DNA from: an uncultured Chlamydiae bacterium | Lineage (GTDB): Bacteria > Chlamydiota > Chlamydiia > Chlamydiales > Rhabdochlamydiaceae | Length of the DNA: 24,056 nucleotides | Assembly: GCA_903867585.1 (NCBI GenBank) | Contig: CAIPRZ010000037.1 | Span: 1 to 24,056, forward strand | Direction: 5' to 3' | Part shown: one piece after another, positions 8,592-16,036 of the stretch | Layout of the letters: each line of letters begins with the position of its first letter | Position numbering within the stretch: the first letter of the stretch is position 1 | Program-made: the position numbers and the translations under genes | Notes under the pieces: generated by a model | What the model saw: the letters and a program-made list of their open reading frames with translations, nothing else | What the model was told of the DNA's origin: nothing | The model's database searches: none

Positions 8592-9221
8592 ATGGACAAT
8601 CTGATTCCTCACTACAGTAAAAAATTTAGAAGTATCCTTATTTTTGGACCTCCAGGTTCAGGTAAGGGGACGATGGGCCGCTTTTTAAGCGCCGCTGGTA
8701 ACCATGTCCATCTTTCTTCTGGCGATATCTTTCGTGGTTTATCACCAGATTCTCCTGCAGGGCAGCTTTTTCATAGTTACGCTTCAAAAGGGCATCTTGT
8801 TCCTGATAACGTAACGTTAAAAATTTGGCATAATTACGTTTTGGGCCTCATAGCTACTAATAAGTATTTCCCAACTCAGCAATTTCTCCTTCTTGATGGA
8901 ATTCCTCGAACTTTAGAGCAGGCTAAATTACTTGATGAGTATATCGATCCTAAAGGGGTGATTGTCCTTAAAATCGATAATAAACAAAAACTTGTTGAGC
9001 GGATGAAAAGACGGGCTCTTATTGAAGGTCGCCATGATGATGCCGATGAAAAAGTGCTTATGACCCGCTTTAAGGTGTATGAAGAGACCACGCACGCCCT
9101 TTTAGACCACTATCCTCACGATAAAATTGTGATGATCAATGCAGATCAAAAGCCTCTTGATGTCCTTAAAGACATCCTCACAAAGACCTCTGGTATCCTT
9201 TCCCATCCTGAAATATCTTGA
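8592..9221 (+). CDS. adk: adenylate kinase, short-LID form
   Basis: The 209-residue nucleoside monophosphate kinase converts AMP and ATP to two ADP. The P-loop is GPPGSGKGT at residues 19-27. LSSGDIFR (41-48) is the AMP-binding part, and LLDGIPRT (100-107) is the usual LDGFPRT with Ile for Phe. RMKRRA and GRHDDADE (147-154) supply the catalytic arginines and aspartates. The LID is short and has no zinc-binding cysteines, so this is the short-type enzyme. UMP/CMP kinase is the nearest alternative, and a broader substrate range cannot be excluded. The N-terminus carries about ten extra residues before the first strand. No Shine-Dalgarno is visible upstream of the ATG. A terminator follows within 40 bases. 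Confidence 0.9.
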   Translation: MDNLIPHYSKKFRSILIFGPPGSGKGTMGRFLSAAGNHVHLSSGDIFRGLSPDSPAGQLFHSYASKGHLVPDNVTLKIWHNYVLGLIATNKYFPTQQFLLLDGIPRTLEQAKLLDEYIDPKGVIVLKIDNKQKLVERMKRRALIEGRHDDADEKVLMTRFKVYEETTHALLDHYPHDKIVMINADQKPLDVLKDILTKTSGILSHPEIS

Positions 9222-9231
9222 GCCCACTTCT

Positions 9232-9261
9232 AAGGCCTTAATCCCAAAAATAGGGCCTTTT
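9232..9261 (+). terminator. rho-independent terminator after adk
   Basis: AAGGCCTTA (9232-9240) pairs with TAGGGCCTT (9251-9259), a nine-pair stem with one G-U, around a 10-base A-rich loop. A short run of T's follows. It separates adk from the Inc-like gene. Confidence 0.65.
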
Positions 9262-9281
9262 AATTAATATAAAAAATTTAA

Positions 9282-9310
9282 TTACCATAATATTATTATT
9301 AAGGTATAAT
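9282..9310 (+). promoter_or_regulatory. candidate promoter for the Inc-like gene
   Basis: A perfect -10 hexamer TATAAT (9305-9310) lies 17 bases after TTACCA (9282-9287), which matches TTGACA at four of six places. The predicted leader is about 75 bases. It contains two very short reading frames (9334-9351 and 9361-9390). Confidence 0.45.
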
Positions 9311-9390
9311 AAAGTTAATAAGTTTTTATTTTCATGACTATTGTGAATTAAAAATTTAAAATGCTTATTATTAGTAACTTAAGGTATTAA

Positions 9391-11241
9391 ATGACAGGGC
9401 CAGTTAGTGGAGATCACAGAAATGAGGAGGGTAAAGGACCTATAGGAAGTCCTAAAGCTCGCTCATCTTCGCTAGTTTCAGTCGATTTAAGGGTTGGAGC
9501 TTGTGCATTGCAAGCGCTTACACCTGTGTCTAGACCCCGTTTGCCATCGGAAGAAACTTCTCCTACAGCTTCACCAGATTCTAGCCCGGGCAGTACATCT
9601 CCCATCCTAACATCTCGAAGCCACTCACCGGCATCGGTAAAAGTGGAAGCAGCTCATGTAAAATTAAGTTCGAGTATCGAAAGCAAACTTTCTAGTGCCC
9701 TAAGTCCCTTATTTGACATTACTGACCAGGGTACAAATACAGGTCCCCTCAATTACAGCTCATTTATAAAGCTTCCACTCGAGGTGTTAAATTTTGCAAG
9801 CTCTGGGGCTGAATGGATAAAAAACATGTTTGTCAAACCCTATGAAACTTTTTTTAGTTCTAAATCGGTAAAACTTGTAGAATCGGGTGCAATTTTAGCT
9901 GCTGAAATGTGTCAAACGCTTAAATCGGTCGATAATTTAGGAACAACGTTTAACGCTAAATTAAGCATGCCTAACGTTGACGTTGTTTCAACAGTGGGAA
10001 CCTCTCTTCAGGGTGTAACTAATACTATCAGAGGTGTATTTTCCATCGTCAATTTTTCAAAAGTCTATTCATTTAGAAAAGAGATTGGTTTAAATGGCCG
10101 TGTTACAGATCAAGGTAAGCAAATTGAGGCTTTAAAAAAGCGACTTACCCTAGACGATAAAAAAGTTTTTTCTTCTCAAAATCTTACCGGCATTACAGAT
10201 CAAAAATGCGTAGCTAAATTTAATGACTATTTTACTAAATCTCTTACTGCAAATACCCCTGAAATAGTGGCTCTTCAGGATGAGCTGAATTTCCCATTAG
10301 AAAACACTCAAGAAAAGCGTTTAGAATTTGCCAATATGCTAAACGATGAGGCTTACATAACATTTTTCAAAGAAACCTTTAAAATAGAAGACCAGACTAT
10401 ATCTGCCTTAAGAAATGACCCTCAAGCTGTTATAGGTTTTGTTCTTTGTAAAAGAGATCTTGTGGCTAAAACACAGCAAGATCTTATTCATATGATAGCC
10501 AAAGAATCTGAAGATAGCTCAAAAATTACAAAGATGTTTGATCAAAATTTAAGAGTTACAAACATTTGCAAAAGAACCATTGGTGAACCTGAACCTACTC
10601 CTGAAGCGACTAAAAAGCTTTTAGATACCCTCAAATTTACAGCTAATAGACAATTATTAAAGCAGGCTATGATTGGGGTTTCTTGCGCTCTTATGATTGC
10701 AGGCTCCATTGCAACCCTATTTTTTCCACCAGCTGCCGGTGCTGTTTTAGCTTTCTGGATTATTTCTAATGTTATTCAGTTTGGAATTTCATTAAGAGGC
10801 TACTCTGTAGCTTCTAAAGAAAATGAAGAGGCCTTGAAGGGTAAAAAAATCAATCCAGCCTATAAATTTGAAACTATCCTTAATATGGCTATTAACGTTG
10901 CAGTTATTGGATTAGTAATCGCTCTAGCTTGTACACCTCCGGGAGCTGCGATTGGATCGCTTGTTCTTATCACCTCAGCTGTTACCGCTGGTAGCATCCT
11001 TATTTTTAACGCCTGTATGTTTAATCAAACTTTAAGAAAAAAAGTTATCGATGGTGCTGATTTTATTGATCGTACAGCAAACCGTTTTTTTGCAAAAAAT
11101 ATCTTTGGTTTAGATATTATTGAGCCAAAAGTTAAACAAAGAACTTCCTTGGCATCACAGCCAGATGTTACATTTGTTGATTGGGATCCGAATACATTTG
11201 TTGATTCGAGTCCGATCAGCCCAAAGGTAAAAATGGCTTAA
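9391..11241 (+). CDS. Inc-like bilobed membrane protein, candidate type III secreted inclusion protein
   Basis: I do not recognise a named family in this 616-residue protein. Residues 1-90 are low-complexity and rich in Ser, Pro and Thr, with no cleavable signal peptide. Residues 95-420 are mostly helical and soluble-looking. Two long hydrophobic hairpins follow at about 425-465 and 497-540, each able to form two membrane passes with a Pro/Gly turn ([15 protein letters not shown]). The tail (545-616) is polar. Paired hydrophobic hairpins behind an unstructured N-terminus are the hallmark of chlamydial Inc proteins, inserted in the host-derived vacuole membrane through type III secretion. The assignment is by architecture only. 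AAGG at 9381-9384 supports the ATG. The xerD-like gene follows seven bases downstream. Confidence 0.6.
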   Translation: MTGPVSGDHRNEEGKGPIGSPKARSSSLVSVDLRVGACALQALTPVSRPRLPSEETSPTASPDSSPGSTSPILTSRSHSPASVKVEAAHVKLSSSIESKLSSALSPLFDITDQGTNTGPLNYSSFIKLPLEVLNFASSGAEWIKNMFVKPYETFFSSKSVKLVESGAILAAEMCQTLKSVDNLGTTFNAKLSMPNVDVVSTVGTSLQGVTNTIRGVFSIVNFSKVYSFRKEIGLNGRVTDQGKQIEALKKRLTLDDKKVFSSQNLTGITDQKCVAKFNDYFTKSLTANTPEIVALQDELNFPLENTQEKRLEFANMLNDEAYITFFKETFKIEDQTISALRNDPQAVIGFVLCKRDLVAKTQQDLIHMIAKESEDSSKITKMFDQNLRVTNICKRTIGEPEPTPEATKKLLDTLKFTANRQLLKQAMIGVSCALMIAGSIATLFFPPAAGAVLAFWIISNVIQFGISLRGYSVASKENEEALKGKKINPAYKFETILNMAINVAVIGLVIALACTPPGAAIGSLVLITSAVTAGSILIFNACMFNQTLRKKVIDGADFIDRTANRFFAKNIFGLDIIEPKVKQRTSLASQPDVTFVDWDPNTFVDSSPISPKVKMA

Positions 11242-11248
11242 ATATAAA

Positions 11249-12085
11249 ATGAAAATTCCCTTCCTTGATGAATTTATTTCATGGATGTCTGTCGAAAAAG
11301 GTTTTTCCAAAAATACCATTTCTGCCTACAAAAGCGATCTAAATCAAGTATTTGCCTTTATTGATAAATCGATTGATGAGATGGAGTTAAAAGATCTTGA
11401 GCTTTTCTTTAATCATAAATCGCAACTTGTCAAAAAAGCGGCCTCTATTCACCGTTTAGGAATGAGTCTTAAAACCTATCTCCAATTTTACACAGGTGAA
11501 ATAGGATCTTTAACGTTTTCTATCGATCATTATCCTTGGCCCAAAATTCCTGAGTACCTGCCAGAGGTATTGAGTGTTCAAGAGATCAATACCCTTTTTC
11601 AATCTGCAGAACTTTTAGACCAGGTAATATTAGAGCTTCTTTATGGAGCGGGTTTAAGGGTTTCAGAGCTTGTTGAGCTTAAAATTTATGATGTAGCTGA
11701 AGATTTTATAAAAGTTATTGGAAAAGGGTCAAAAGAGAGAAAAATACCGATAAACAAAAAGGCTCTTGAAATTGTGGATAAATTTTTACATCTAAGACCT
11801 GTAAAATCCCCTTGGATGTTGATTAATGAAAAAGGGGCTAAATTAACAAGACAAGCGGTGTTTTATAGACTTAAGAAACTGCTTGAAAAAGCAGGTATTA
11901 ATAAATCTATTTCCCCCCACTCTTTAAGACATAGTTTTGCCACCCATCTTTTGGAAGGGGGGGCTGATTTAAGGGTAATTCAAGAACTTTTAGGTCATAG
12001 TCATATTTCAACAACAGATATCTATACCCATTTATCTAAAAAGAAACTTACCGAGAATTTCGATAAGTTTCATCCTAAACCTTAA
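11249..12085 (+). CDS. xerD: XerD/XerC-family tyrosine recombinase
   Basis: The 278-residue site-specific recombinase has all six catalytic positions: Arg137 (GLRVSE), Lys159 (GKGSKERK), His224 and Arg227 (HSLRH), His250 (LLGHS) and the nucleophile Tyr259 (IYTH). The N-terminal DNA-binding SAM-like domain starts at once ([16 protein letters not shown]). Xer proteins resolve chromosome dimers at dif next to the terminus. The GADLRV-Q-LLGHS-ISTT pattern and the FHPKP end look more like XerD than XerC, but I cannot settle this without alignment. No Shine-Dalgarno is seen. It follows the Inc-like gene after seven bases, so it may depend on that transcript. I see no integrase partner or attachment site, so it is probably housekeeping. 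Confidence 0.88.
   Translation: MKIPFLDEFISWMSVEKGFSKNTISAYKSDLNQVFAFIDKSIDEMELKDLELFFNHKSQLVKKAASIHRLGMSLKTYLQFYTGEIGSLTFSIDHYPWPKIPEYLPEVLSVQEINTLFQSAELLDQVILELLYGAGLRVSELVELKIYDVAEDFIKVIGKGSKERKIPINKKALEIVDKFLHLRPVKSPWMLINEKGAKLTRQAVFYRLKKLLEKAGINKSISPHSLRHSFATHLLEGGADLRVIQELLGHSHISTTDIYTHLSKKKLTENFDKFHPKP
12037..12069 (-). terminator. terminator for the gatCAB operon, inside xerD
   Basis: On the minus strand AACTTATCGA (12069-12060) pairs with TCGGTAAGTT (12054-12045), a 10-pair stem with one G-U and a five-base loop. It is followed by TCTTTTT. It lies about a dozen bases past the gatB stop and within the last codons of the recombinase gene. Confidence 0.65.
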
Positions 12086-13527
12086 TTCATTTTATCTTTG
12101 AGAAGTTGATTAACAAGTTCTGGGGACGCAGTCCCTTTTGTCAGTTTCATCACCTGACCAACCAAAAAGGCAAAGGCTTTGTCTTTTCCATTTTTAAAAT
12201 CGATAATTGATTGAGGATTAGCTTCAAGCACTTGGTTAACAATAGTTTCTAAAGACCCTGTATCGGTCATCGGTCTTAAATGCTCATTTTCTGCCACAAT
12301 TTGGGAGGGGGATTTATGAGGATCAATAAGCATCATATCGGCCACGGTTTTTCCAATTTTGCCGTTTATTTTTTTAGTCTCAATTAAAAGAACAAGTTCT
12401 GCTACTTGTTCAGGAGTAATGTGGGCTGTTTCAAAGGTTTTATTGATTTCTTTAAGCCTTCCCTGAAATTCACTTAAAATCCAAGTGATAAGACTTTTAG
12501 GATGAGGACAAAGCTCTAGACAACGATCAAAGAAGCGGCACAATTTTGGATCAGAAAGGAGAGTTTCAACTACCTGTTCTGATAAAGCATATTCACTACT
12601 ATAACGGTTTCTTCTAGCCCACGGTAGTTCTGGCAGATGCTTTTGAATATGACGCACGTGATCAGAAGAAACATGTAAAGGAGGGAGGTCAGGTTCTGGA
12701 AAATACCGGTAGTCATCGATACTATCTTTAGTTCTCATGAGAACCGTCTCTTTTTTCTCCGTATCAAAGCGGTAAGTGGCTCTTGGAATAATCTCATCCC
12801 AAGATTTATCAGGCATAGCGGTGTAAGCTGCCACCTGTTTTCTTACCTCAGCTTCGATCGCCATTTGCATAAAGCTAAAAGAATTAACGTTTTTGATTTC
12901 AATTCGGTTGCGCAGCTCGTGGTTACCAAGAGGTCTTACAGAGATATTAACATCCATGCGTAATGACCCCTCTTCCATATTACCGTCGGTAATATCTAGA
13001 TGAATCATCAGCTCGCGTAAAGCCATAGCATAAGCTACAGCCTCTTCAGCTGAGTGAATACAGGGTAGGGAAACGATTTCAATAAGAGCGCTTCCAGCCC
13101 GATTGTAATCAACACCTGCAAAATTGGTAAAATGTTTAAGCATCCCTGCATCATCTTCAAGGTGAGCTGATTTAATGCCAAAACTCTTTTTCTCCCCTTT
13201 GACAGTAGCCTCTACCGTTCCCCCAACAATAATCGGTTTATGAAACTGGGTGATTTGATAATTACGAGGGCTATCTGGATAGAAATAAGATTTTCTATCA
13301 AAAGTGCTGATTTGAGAGATCTCACTTCCTAAAGCAAGACCGAGTCTAATGGCTTTATCAACCGCTTCTTTATTGAGTTTAGGAAGAGTTCCAGGTTGTC
13401 CTGTGCATACAACAGAAATGTTTGTATTAGGTTCATCGCCAAATCGGTTAGGGGAGGAGGCGAATAGTTTTGTTTTTGTATTGAGCTGAACATGGATTTC
13501 AAGACCAATAACCGGCTGCCAATGCAT
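12082..13527 (-). CDS. gatB: Asp-tRNA(Asn)/Glu-tRNA(Gln) amidotransferase subunit B
   Basis: The 481-residue GatB binds the misacylated tRNA and activates its side chain with ATP. GatA supplies the ammonia. The N-terminal cradle domain is typical: [13 protein letters not shown], the block [18 protein letters not shown], and [10 protein letters not shown]. The middle is helical. The C-terminal YqeY-like tail ends with [20 protein letters not shown]. It follows gatA after three bases and its stop overlaps the recombinase stop by four bases on the other strand. Chlamydiae are known to use GatCAB to make Gln-tRNA(Gln) and Asn-tRNA(Asn) in place of the direct synthetases, so the operon should be essential. 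Confidence 0.97.
   Translation of the reverse strand: MHWQPVIGLEIHVQLNTKTKLFASSPNRFGDEPNTNISVVCTGQPGTLPKLNKEAVDKAIRLGLALGSEISQISTFDRKSYFYPDSPRNYQITQFHKPIIVGGTVEATVKGEKKSFGIKSAHLEDDAGMLKHFTNFAGVDYNRAGSALIEIVSLPCIHSAEEAVAYAMALRELMIHLDITDGNMEEGSLRMDVNISVRPLGNHELRNRIEIKNVNSFSFMQMAIEAEVRKQVAAYTAMPDKSWDEIIPRATYRFDTEKKETVLMRTKDSIDDYRYFPEPDLPPLHVSSDHVRHIQKHLPELPWARRNRYSSEYALSEQVVETLLSDPKLCRFFDRCLELCPHPKSLITWILSEFQGRLKEINKTFETAHITPEQVAELVLLIETKKINGKIGKTVADMMLIDPHKSPSQIVAENEHLRPMTDTGSLETIVNQVLEANPQSIIDFKNGKDKAFAFLVGQVMKLTKGTASPELVNQLLKDKMN
12123..12139 (+). terminator. terminator for the Inc-like/xerD unit, inside gatB
   Basis: GGGAC (12123-12127) and GTCCC (12131-12135) pair around a three-base loop GCA, followed by TTTT (12136-12139). 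It begins 38 bases past the recombinase stop and lies in the 3' coding part of gatB on the other strand. The stem is short but GC-rich for this genome. Confidence 0.55.
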
Positions 13528-13530
13528 AAC

Positions 13531-14997
13531 TTAATTCCCCCGGTTTATAAATTGCGGCATTTTTAAAAATTCAGGATGATTTTTTTCAAAAACATCCGCG
13601 CATGCTAAAAGAAACTCATCATGCATGCTTGGCGCTTGCAATTGTAATCCCATAGGCAAGCCCTCTTTAGAAAATCCTGACGGAAGCGAAATCGCAGGAA
13701 GTCCTGCAAGATTGGCAGGGATAGTGAAAAGGTCTTGTAAATACATTTGCAACGGATTTTGAAAATCACCCAAAGAAAAAGCGGTCGTGGTGGTGCAGGG
13801 CATAGCGATCAGATGACATTGATTGTAGATGGCTTTAAACTTTTGGCAAATAAAGTTACGAATCTTTTGAGCCTTTTCGTAATAGGCATGCTCAAATCCC
13901 GAAGAGAGGACATAGCTTCCAAGTAAAATCCGTCTTTTAACCTCATGCCCAAATCCTTCTTGTCTTGAAAGGGTATAAACCTCATCCAGAGTTTTGGCAT
14001 CAGGGGATCTATGCCCATAACGAACCCCATCAAAACGGGCCAAATTGGTCGACGCTTCAGCGGGAGCGATAATGTAGTAGACGGCAATAGAGGCTTTAAG
14101 GATATCTAAATCAATGTCGATAATTTCAGCACCGAGTTTTTTTAAAGACTCCACTGACAAGACAAAATTATGTTTAATCTCGCTTTCTAAATCGTCTGTT
14201 AATTTCCAGGGAACTCCAATTTTAACCCCTTTAAGATCATGACGTCTCAGGGTTTCAAAAGGGGCAAAAGGTTTATGAACATAGGTAGAATCCATTGGGC
14301 ATGGGCCTGTAATCACTTGGCTTATTTTATAAGCATCTTCCACAGTTTGAGAAAAGGGGCCTATTTGATCTAATGAAGAAGCAAAAGCCACTAAACCATG
14401 GCGAGAGACGCGACCATAACTTGGCTTAAAACCGACAATGCCAGTAAAAGCTGCTGGTTGTCTTATCGAACCTCCTGTATCAGAGCCTAAAGAAAGGGGA
14501 GCAAAACGGGCAGAAACTGCTGCAGCAGATCCTCCTGAAGATCCACCAGGAACTTTAGATAAATCCCAAGGATTTCTTGTCGGTTTAAAATAGGATTTTT
14601 CTGTTGATGAACCCATGGCAAATTCATCCATATTTGTTTTACCAATGAGGATAGAGTCTGCCTGTTTTAAATGGTGCGTGACGGTGCTATCAAAAAGGGC
14701 TGTATAATTTTCTAGCATCTTTGATGCACAGGTCGTTTTAACATTAGCTACGTGGATATTATCTTTAATAGCTACAGGAACTCCAGCTAGGGGTCCAAGA
14801 GGTTTTTTTTCGGAGCGCTTTTTATCAAGTTTTTCAGCCTGTAATAAAATTGTTTCTGGATCAAAACTTAAAAAAGCGTCTACCTGATTTTCATGACTTT
14901 CAATGTGTTTTATAAAATCTGAGGCAATTTGTTTAGCTGAAAATTGGCCGTTGATAAATCCTTCGTGTAGCTCTTTAGCGTTGCGGGGGTGAAGCAT
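13531..14997 (-). CDS. gatA: Asp-tRNA(Asn)/Glu-tRNA(Gln) amidotransferase subunit A
   Basis: This 488-residue amidase-signature enzyme hydrolyses glutamine and channels ammonia to GatB. The Ser-cisSer-Lys triad is visible: Lys78 (VAIKDN), the cis-Ser at about 153 (PGGSSGGSAAA) and the nucleophile Ser177 (GSDTGGSIRQ). The signature stretch GKTNMDEFAMGSSTE (119-133) and the FKPSYGRVSRHG block are normal. The length equals that of other bacterial GatA proteins. It lies between gatC (eight bases) and gatB (three bases) in the usual chlamydial order. An AGG-containing site precedes the ATG. Confidence 0.97.
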   Translation of the reverse strand: MLHPRNAKELHEGFINGQFSAKQIASDFIKHIESHENQVDAFLSFDPETILLQAEKLDKKRSEKKPLGPLAGVPVAIKDNIHVANVKTTCASKMLENYTALFDSTVTHHLKQADSILIGKTNMDEFAMGSSTEKSYFKPTRNPWDLSKVPGGSSGGSAAAVSARFAPLSLGSDTGGSIRQPAAFTGIVGFKPSYGRVSRHGLVAFASSLDQIGPFSQTVEDAYKISQVITGPCPMDSTYVHKPFAPFETLRRHDLKGVKIGVPWKLTDDLESEIKHNFVLSVESLKKLGAEIIDIDLDILKASIAVYYIIAPAEASTNLARFDGVRYGHRSPDAKTLDEVYTLSRQEGFGHEVKRRILLGSYVLSSGFEHAYYEKAQKIRNFICQKFKAIYNQCHLIAMPCTTTTAFSLGDFQNPLQMYLQDLFTIPANLAGLPAISLPSGFSKEGLPMGLQLQAPSMHDEFLLACADVFEKNHPEFLKMPQFINRGN

Positions 14998-15005
14998 TTT
15001 TTAGC

Positions 15006-15302
15006 CTATTGTTTTAAAACTTGAGGAACTTTGATAAGTCCACCGACAGAAGAGGGGGCATTTTTTAAAAAAGCCTCTTTGGAAAGCACCGGTTCTATAA
15101 CATCTTCTCTGGTCTCAAGGCTTTGATTTTCAAGAACGGAATACATAGCTTCGGAGGAAGAGGTATCAAAATTATTTAATACATCAAAATAATTGATAAT
15201 ATTTGAAATGGAGTTTGCAAAAATGTGTTTTTCTTCATTTGTAATAGCTATCTTTGAAAGATGGGCCATTTTTTCGATCGTCTCATTCAACTGAGTGTTC
15301 AT
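15006..15302 (-). CDS. gatC: Asp-tRNA(Asn)/Glu-tRNA(Gln) amidotransferase subunit C
   Basis: The 98-residue GatC wraps around GatA and stabilises the GatAB heterodimer. Recognisable parts are the N-terminal helix with MAHLSKIAITNEEK, the amphipathic helix with ISNIINYFDVLN, and the C-terminal extension. First gene of the gatCAB operon. GAGG lies five bases before the ATG, and a strong promoter lies just upstream. Confidence 0.92.
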   Translation of the reverse strand: MNTQLNETIEKMAHLSKIAITNEEKHIFANSISNIINYFDVLNNFDTSSSEAMYSVLENQSLETREDVIEPVLSKEAFLKNAPSSVGGLIKVPQVLKQ

Positions 15303-15322
15303 TTTTCCCTCGTAAGGGCGTT

Positions 15323-15351
15323 ATTTTAAAGTTTTAAGGGTCTCAAGTCAA
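15323..15351 (-). promoter_or_regulatory. strong sigma70/66-type promoter for gatCAB
   Basis: On the minus strand TTGACT (15351-15346) is followed after exactly 17 bases by TAAAAT (15328-15323). Both are one base from consensus, the best promoter match in the window. Transcription would start about 14 bases before the gatC ATG. Confidence 0.65.
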
Positions 15352-15437
15352 AAGAAATGTCTTATTTAAAATAAAAATTACTAGTCATTGAAATAATTAT
15401 TAGTTAATATAAAGTTAACCTGAAAAATAAGGTTTAT

Positions 15438-15650
15438 ATGAAGATTGTTTTAATGCTTGCACGTTTGATAGTTATTGCAGCTGCAGTTAACTTAGGTATA
15501 TGGGGAGTTTTTCAAACAGATTTAATTGTTACAATATCTGGCGGAAACGACACCTCTATGGCTCGATTTATCTATAGTGTGATTGGAATTTGTGGATTGA
15601 TCAGTATTAATCGCTATCGCTCTACATTATTTAAATCTGGTTCTAAATAA
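15438..15650 (+). CDS. DUF378-like small membrane protein, divergent copy
   Basis: A 70-residue protein with two predicted membrane helices (about 5-28 and 41-58) joined by a short loop. It aligns with the next gene over its full membrane part: MKIVLMLARLIVIAAAVN matches MKLINMLVRLLVVVGAIN, and ARFIYSVIGICGLIS matches ARVIYAAVGIAGVLS. The family signature NWGLVG is changed to NLGIWG here, so this copy is the more diverged one. DUF378 proteins have no established function. AAGG lies about seven bases before the ATG. It probably arose as a tandem duplicate and could be losing or changing function. Confidence 0.7.
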   Translation: MKIVLMLARLIVIAAAVNLGIWGVFQTDLIVTISGGNDTSMARFIYSVIGICGLISINRYRSTLFKSGSK

Positions 15651-15656
15651 GGTATA

Positions 15657-15679
15657 AGGGGCCTTGAGCCCTAATTTTT
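15657..15679 (+). terminator. weak hairpin-plus-T signal between the DUF378 genes
   Basis: AGGG(G)C (15657-15662) can pair with GCCCT (15668-15672) with one bulged G and a five-base loop. AATTTTT follows. The stem is short, so this is at best a partial terminator. Confidence 0.3.
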
Positions 15680-15696
15680 AATGTTTAACTAAAGGG

Positions 15697-15732
15697 GCAG
15701 CGTTAACTTATCTGAGATAAGCTAGGCGCTGT
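15697..15732 (+). repeat. long imperfect hairpin in the leader of the second DUF378 gene
   Basis: The core CTTATC-TGA-GATAAG (15707-15721) is perfect. After a one-base mismatch the stem continues with TTA/TAG and then GCAGCG (15697-15702) with CGCTGT (15727-15732), with one bulged G. It ends eight bases before the ATG at 15741. No T-run follows, so it does not look like a terminator. It lies where a ribosome-binding site would be. Confidence 0.6.
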
Positions 15733-15740
15733 GAAAAATA

Positions 15741-15971
15741 ATGAAATTAATCAATATGCTTGTTCGTTTACTTGTAGTTGTTGGGGCTATCAATTGGGGT
15801 CTAGTTGGATTCTTCCAATTTGATCTAGTAGCTTCTATTTTTGGTGGTAGCACAACCATGCTTGCAAGAGTGATCTATGCAGCCGTTGGTATCGCTGGTG
15901 TATTAAGTTTTAAGAGCATTTACAAATGCGCTTGTTCTTGCCATAAAGGTGGAAATAGCTGCTGTAAATAA
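15741..15971 (+). CDS. DUF378 family small membrane protein with cysteine-rich tail
   Basis: A 76-residue protein with the DUF378 pattern INWGLVGFFQFDLVASIFGG, then ARVIYAAVGIAGVLS: two membrane helices (about 5-24 and 41-56) with a conserved loop. After the second helix comes a short tail holding five cysteines and a histidine (Cys63, 65, 67, 74, 75; His68). I do not consider this tail part of the core family, and the first copy lacks it. The tail could bind a metal or form disulfides (inference). No Shine-Dalgarno precedes the ATG; a long hairpin occupies that place. A strong terminator follows the stop. Confidence 0.85.
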   Translation: MKLINMLVRLLVVVGAINWGLVGFFQFDLVASIFGGSTTMLARVIYAAVGIAGVLSFKSIYKCACSCHKGGNSCCK

Positions 15972-15992
15972 TCCTATTGTCATTTAAGTTAC

Positions 15993-16036
15993 AAAAGACG
16001 TAAACAGGTTAACACCTAAATTTACGTCTTTTTTTT
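15993..16036 (+). terminator. strong rho-independent terminator directly in front of the photolyase start
   Basis: AAAAGACGTAAA (15993-16004) pairs perfectly with TTTACGTCTTTT (16021-16032), 12 pairs. The loop holds a further AGGT/ACCT mini-stem (16006-16009 with 16014-16017). The T-run continues to 16036, and the photolyase ATG begins on the next base. It ends the DUF378 transcript. Confidence 0.85.

Noticed and set aside
9414..9605. 63-codon minus-strand frame in the Ser/Pro-rich start of the Inc-like gene
   Set aside because: The composition mirrors the low-complexity coding strand, with no upstream signals.
11249..12085. Mobile-element integrase
   Set aside because: All features fit housekeeping XerD/XerC; no attachment-site repeat, excisionase or cargo genes are seen nearby.
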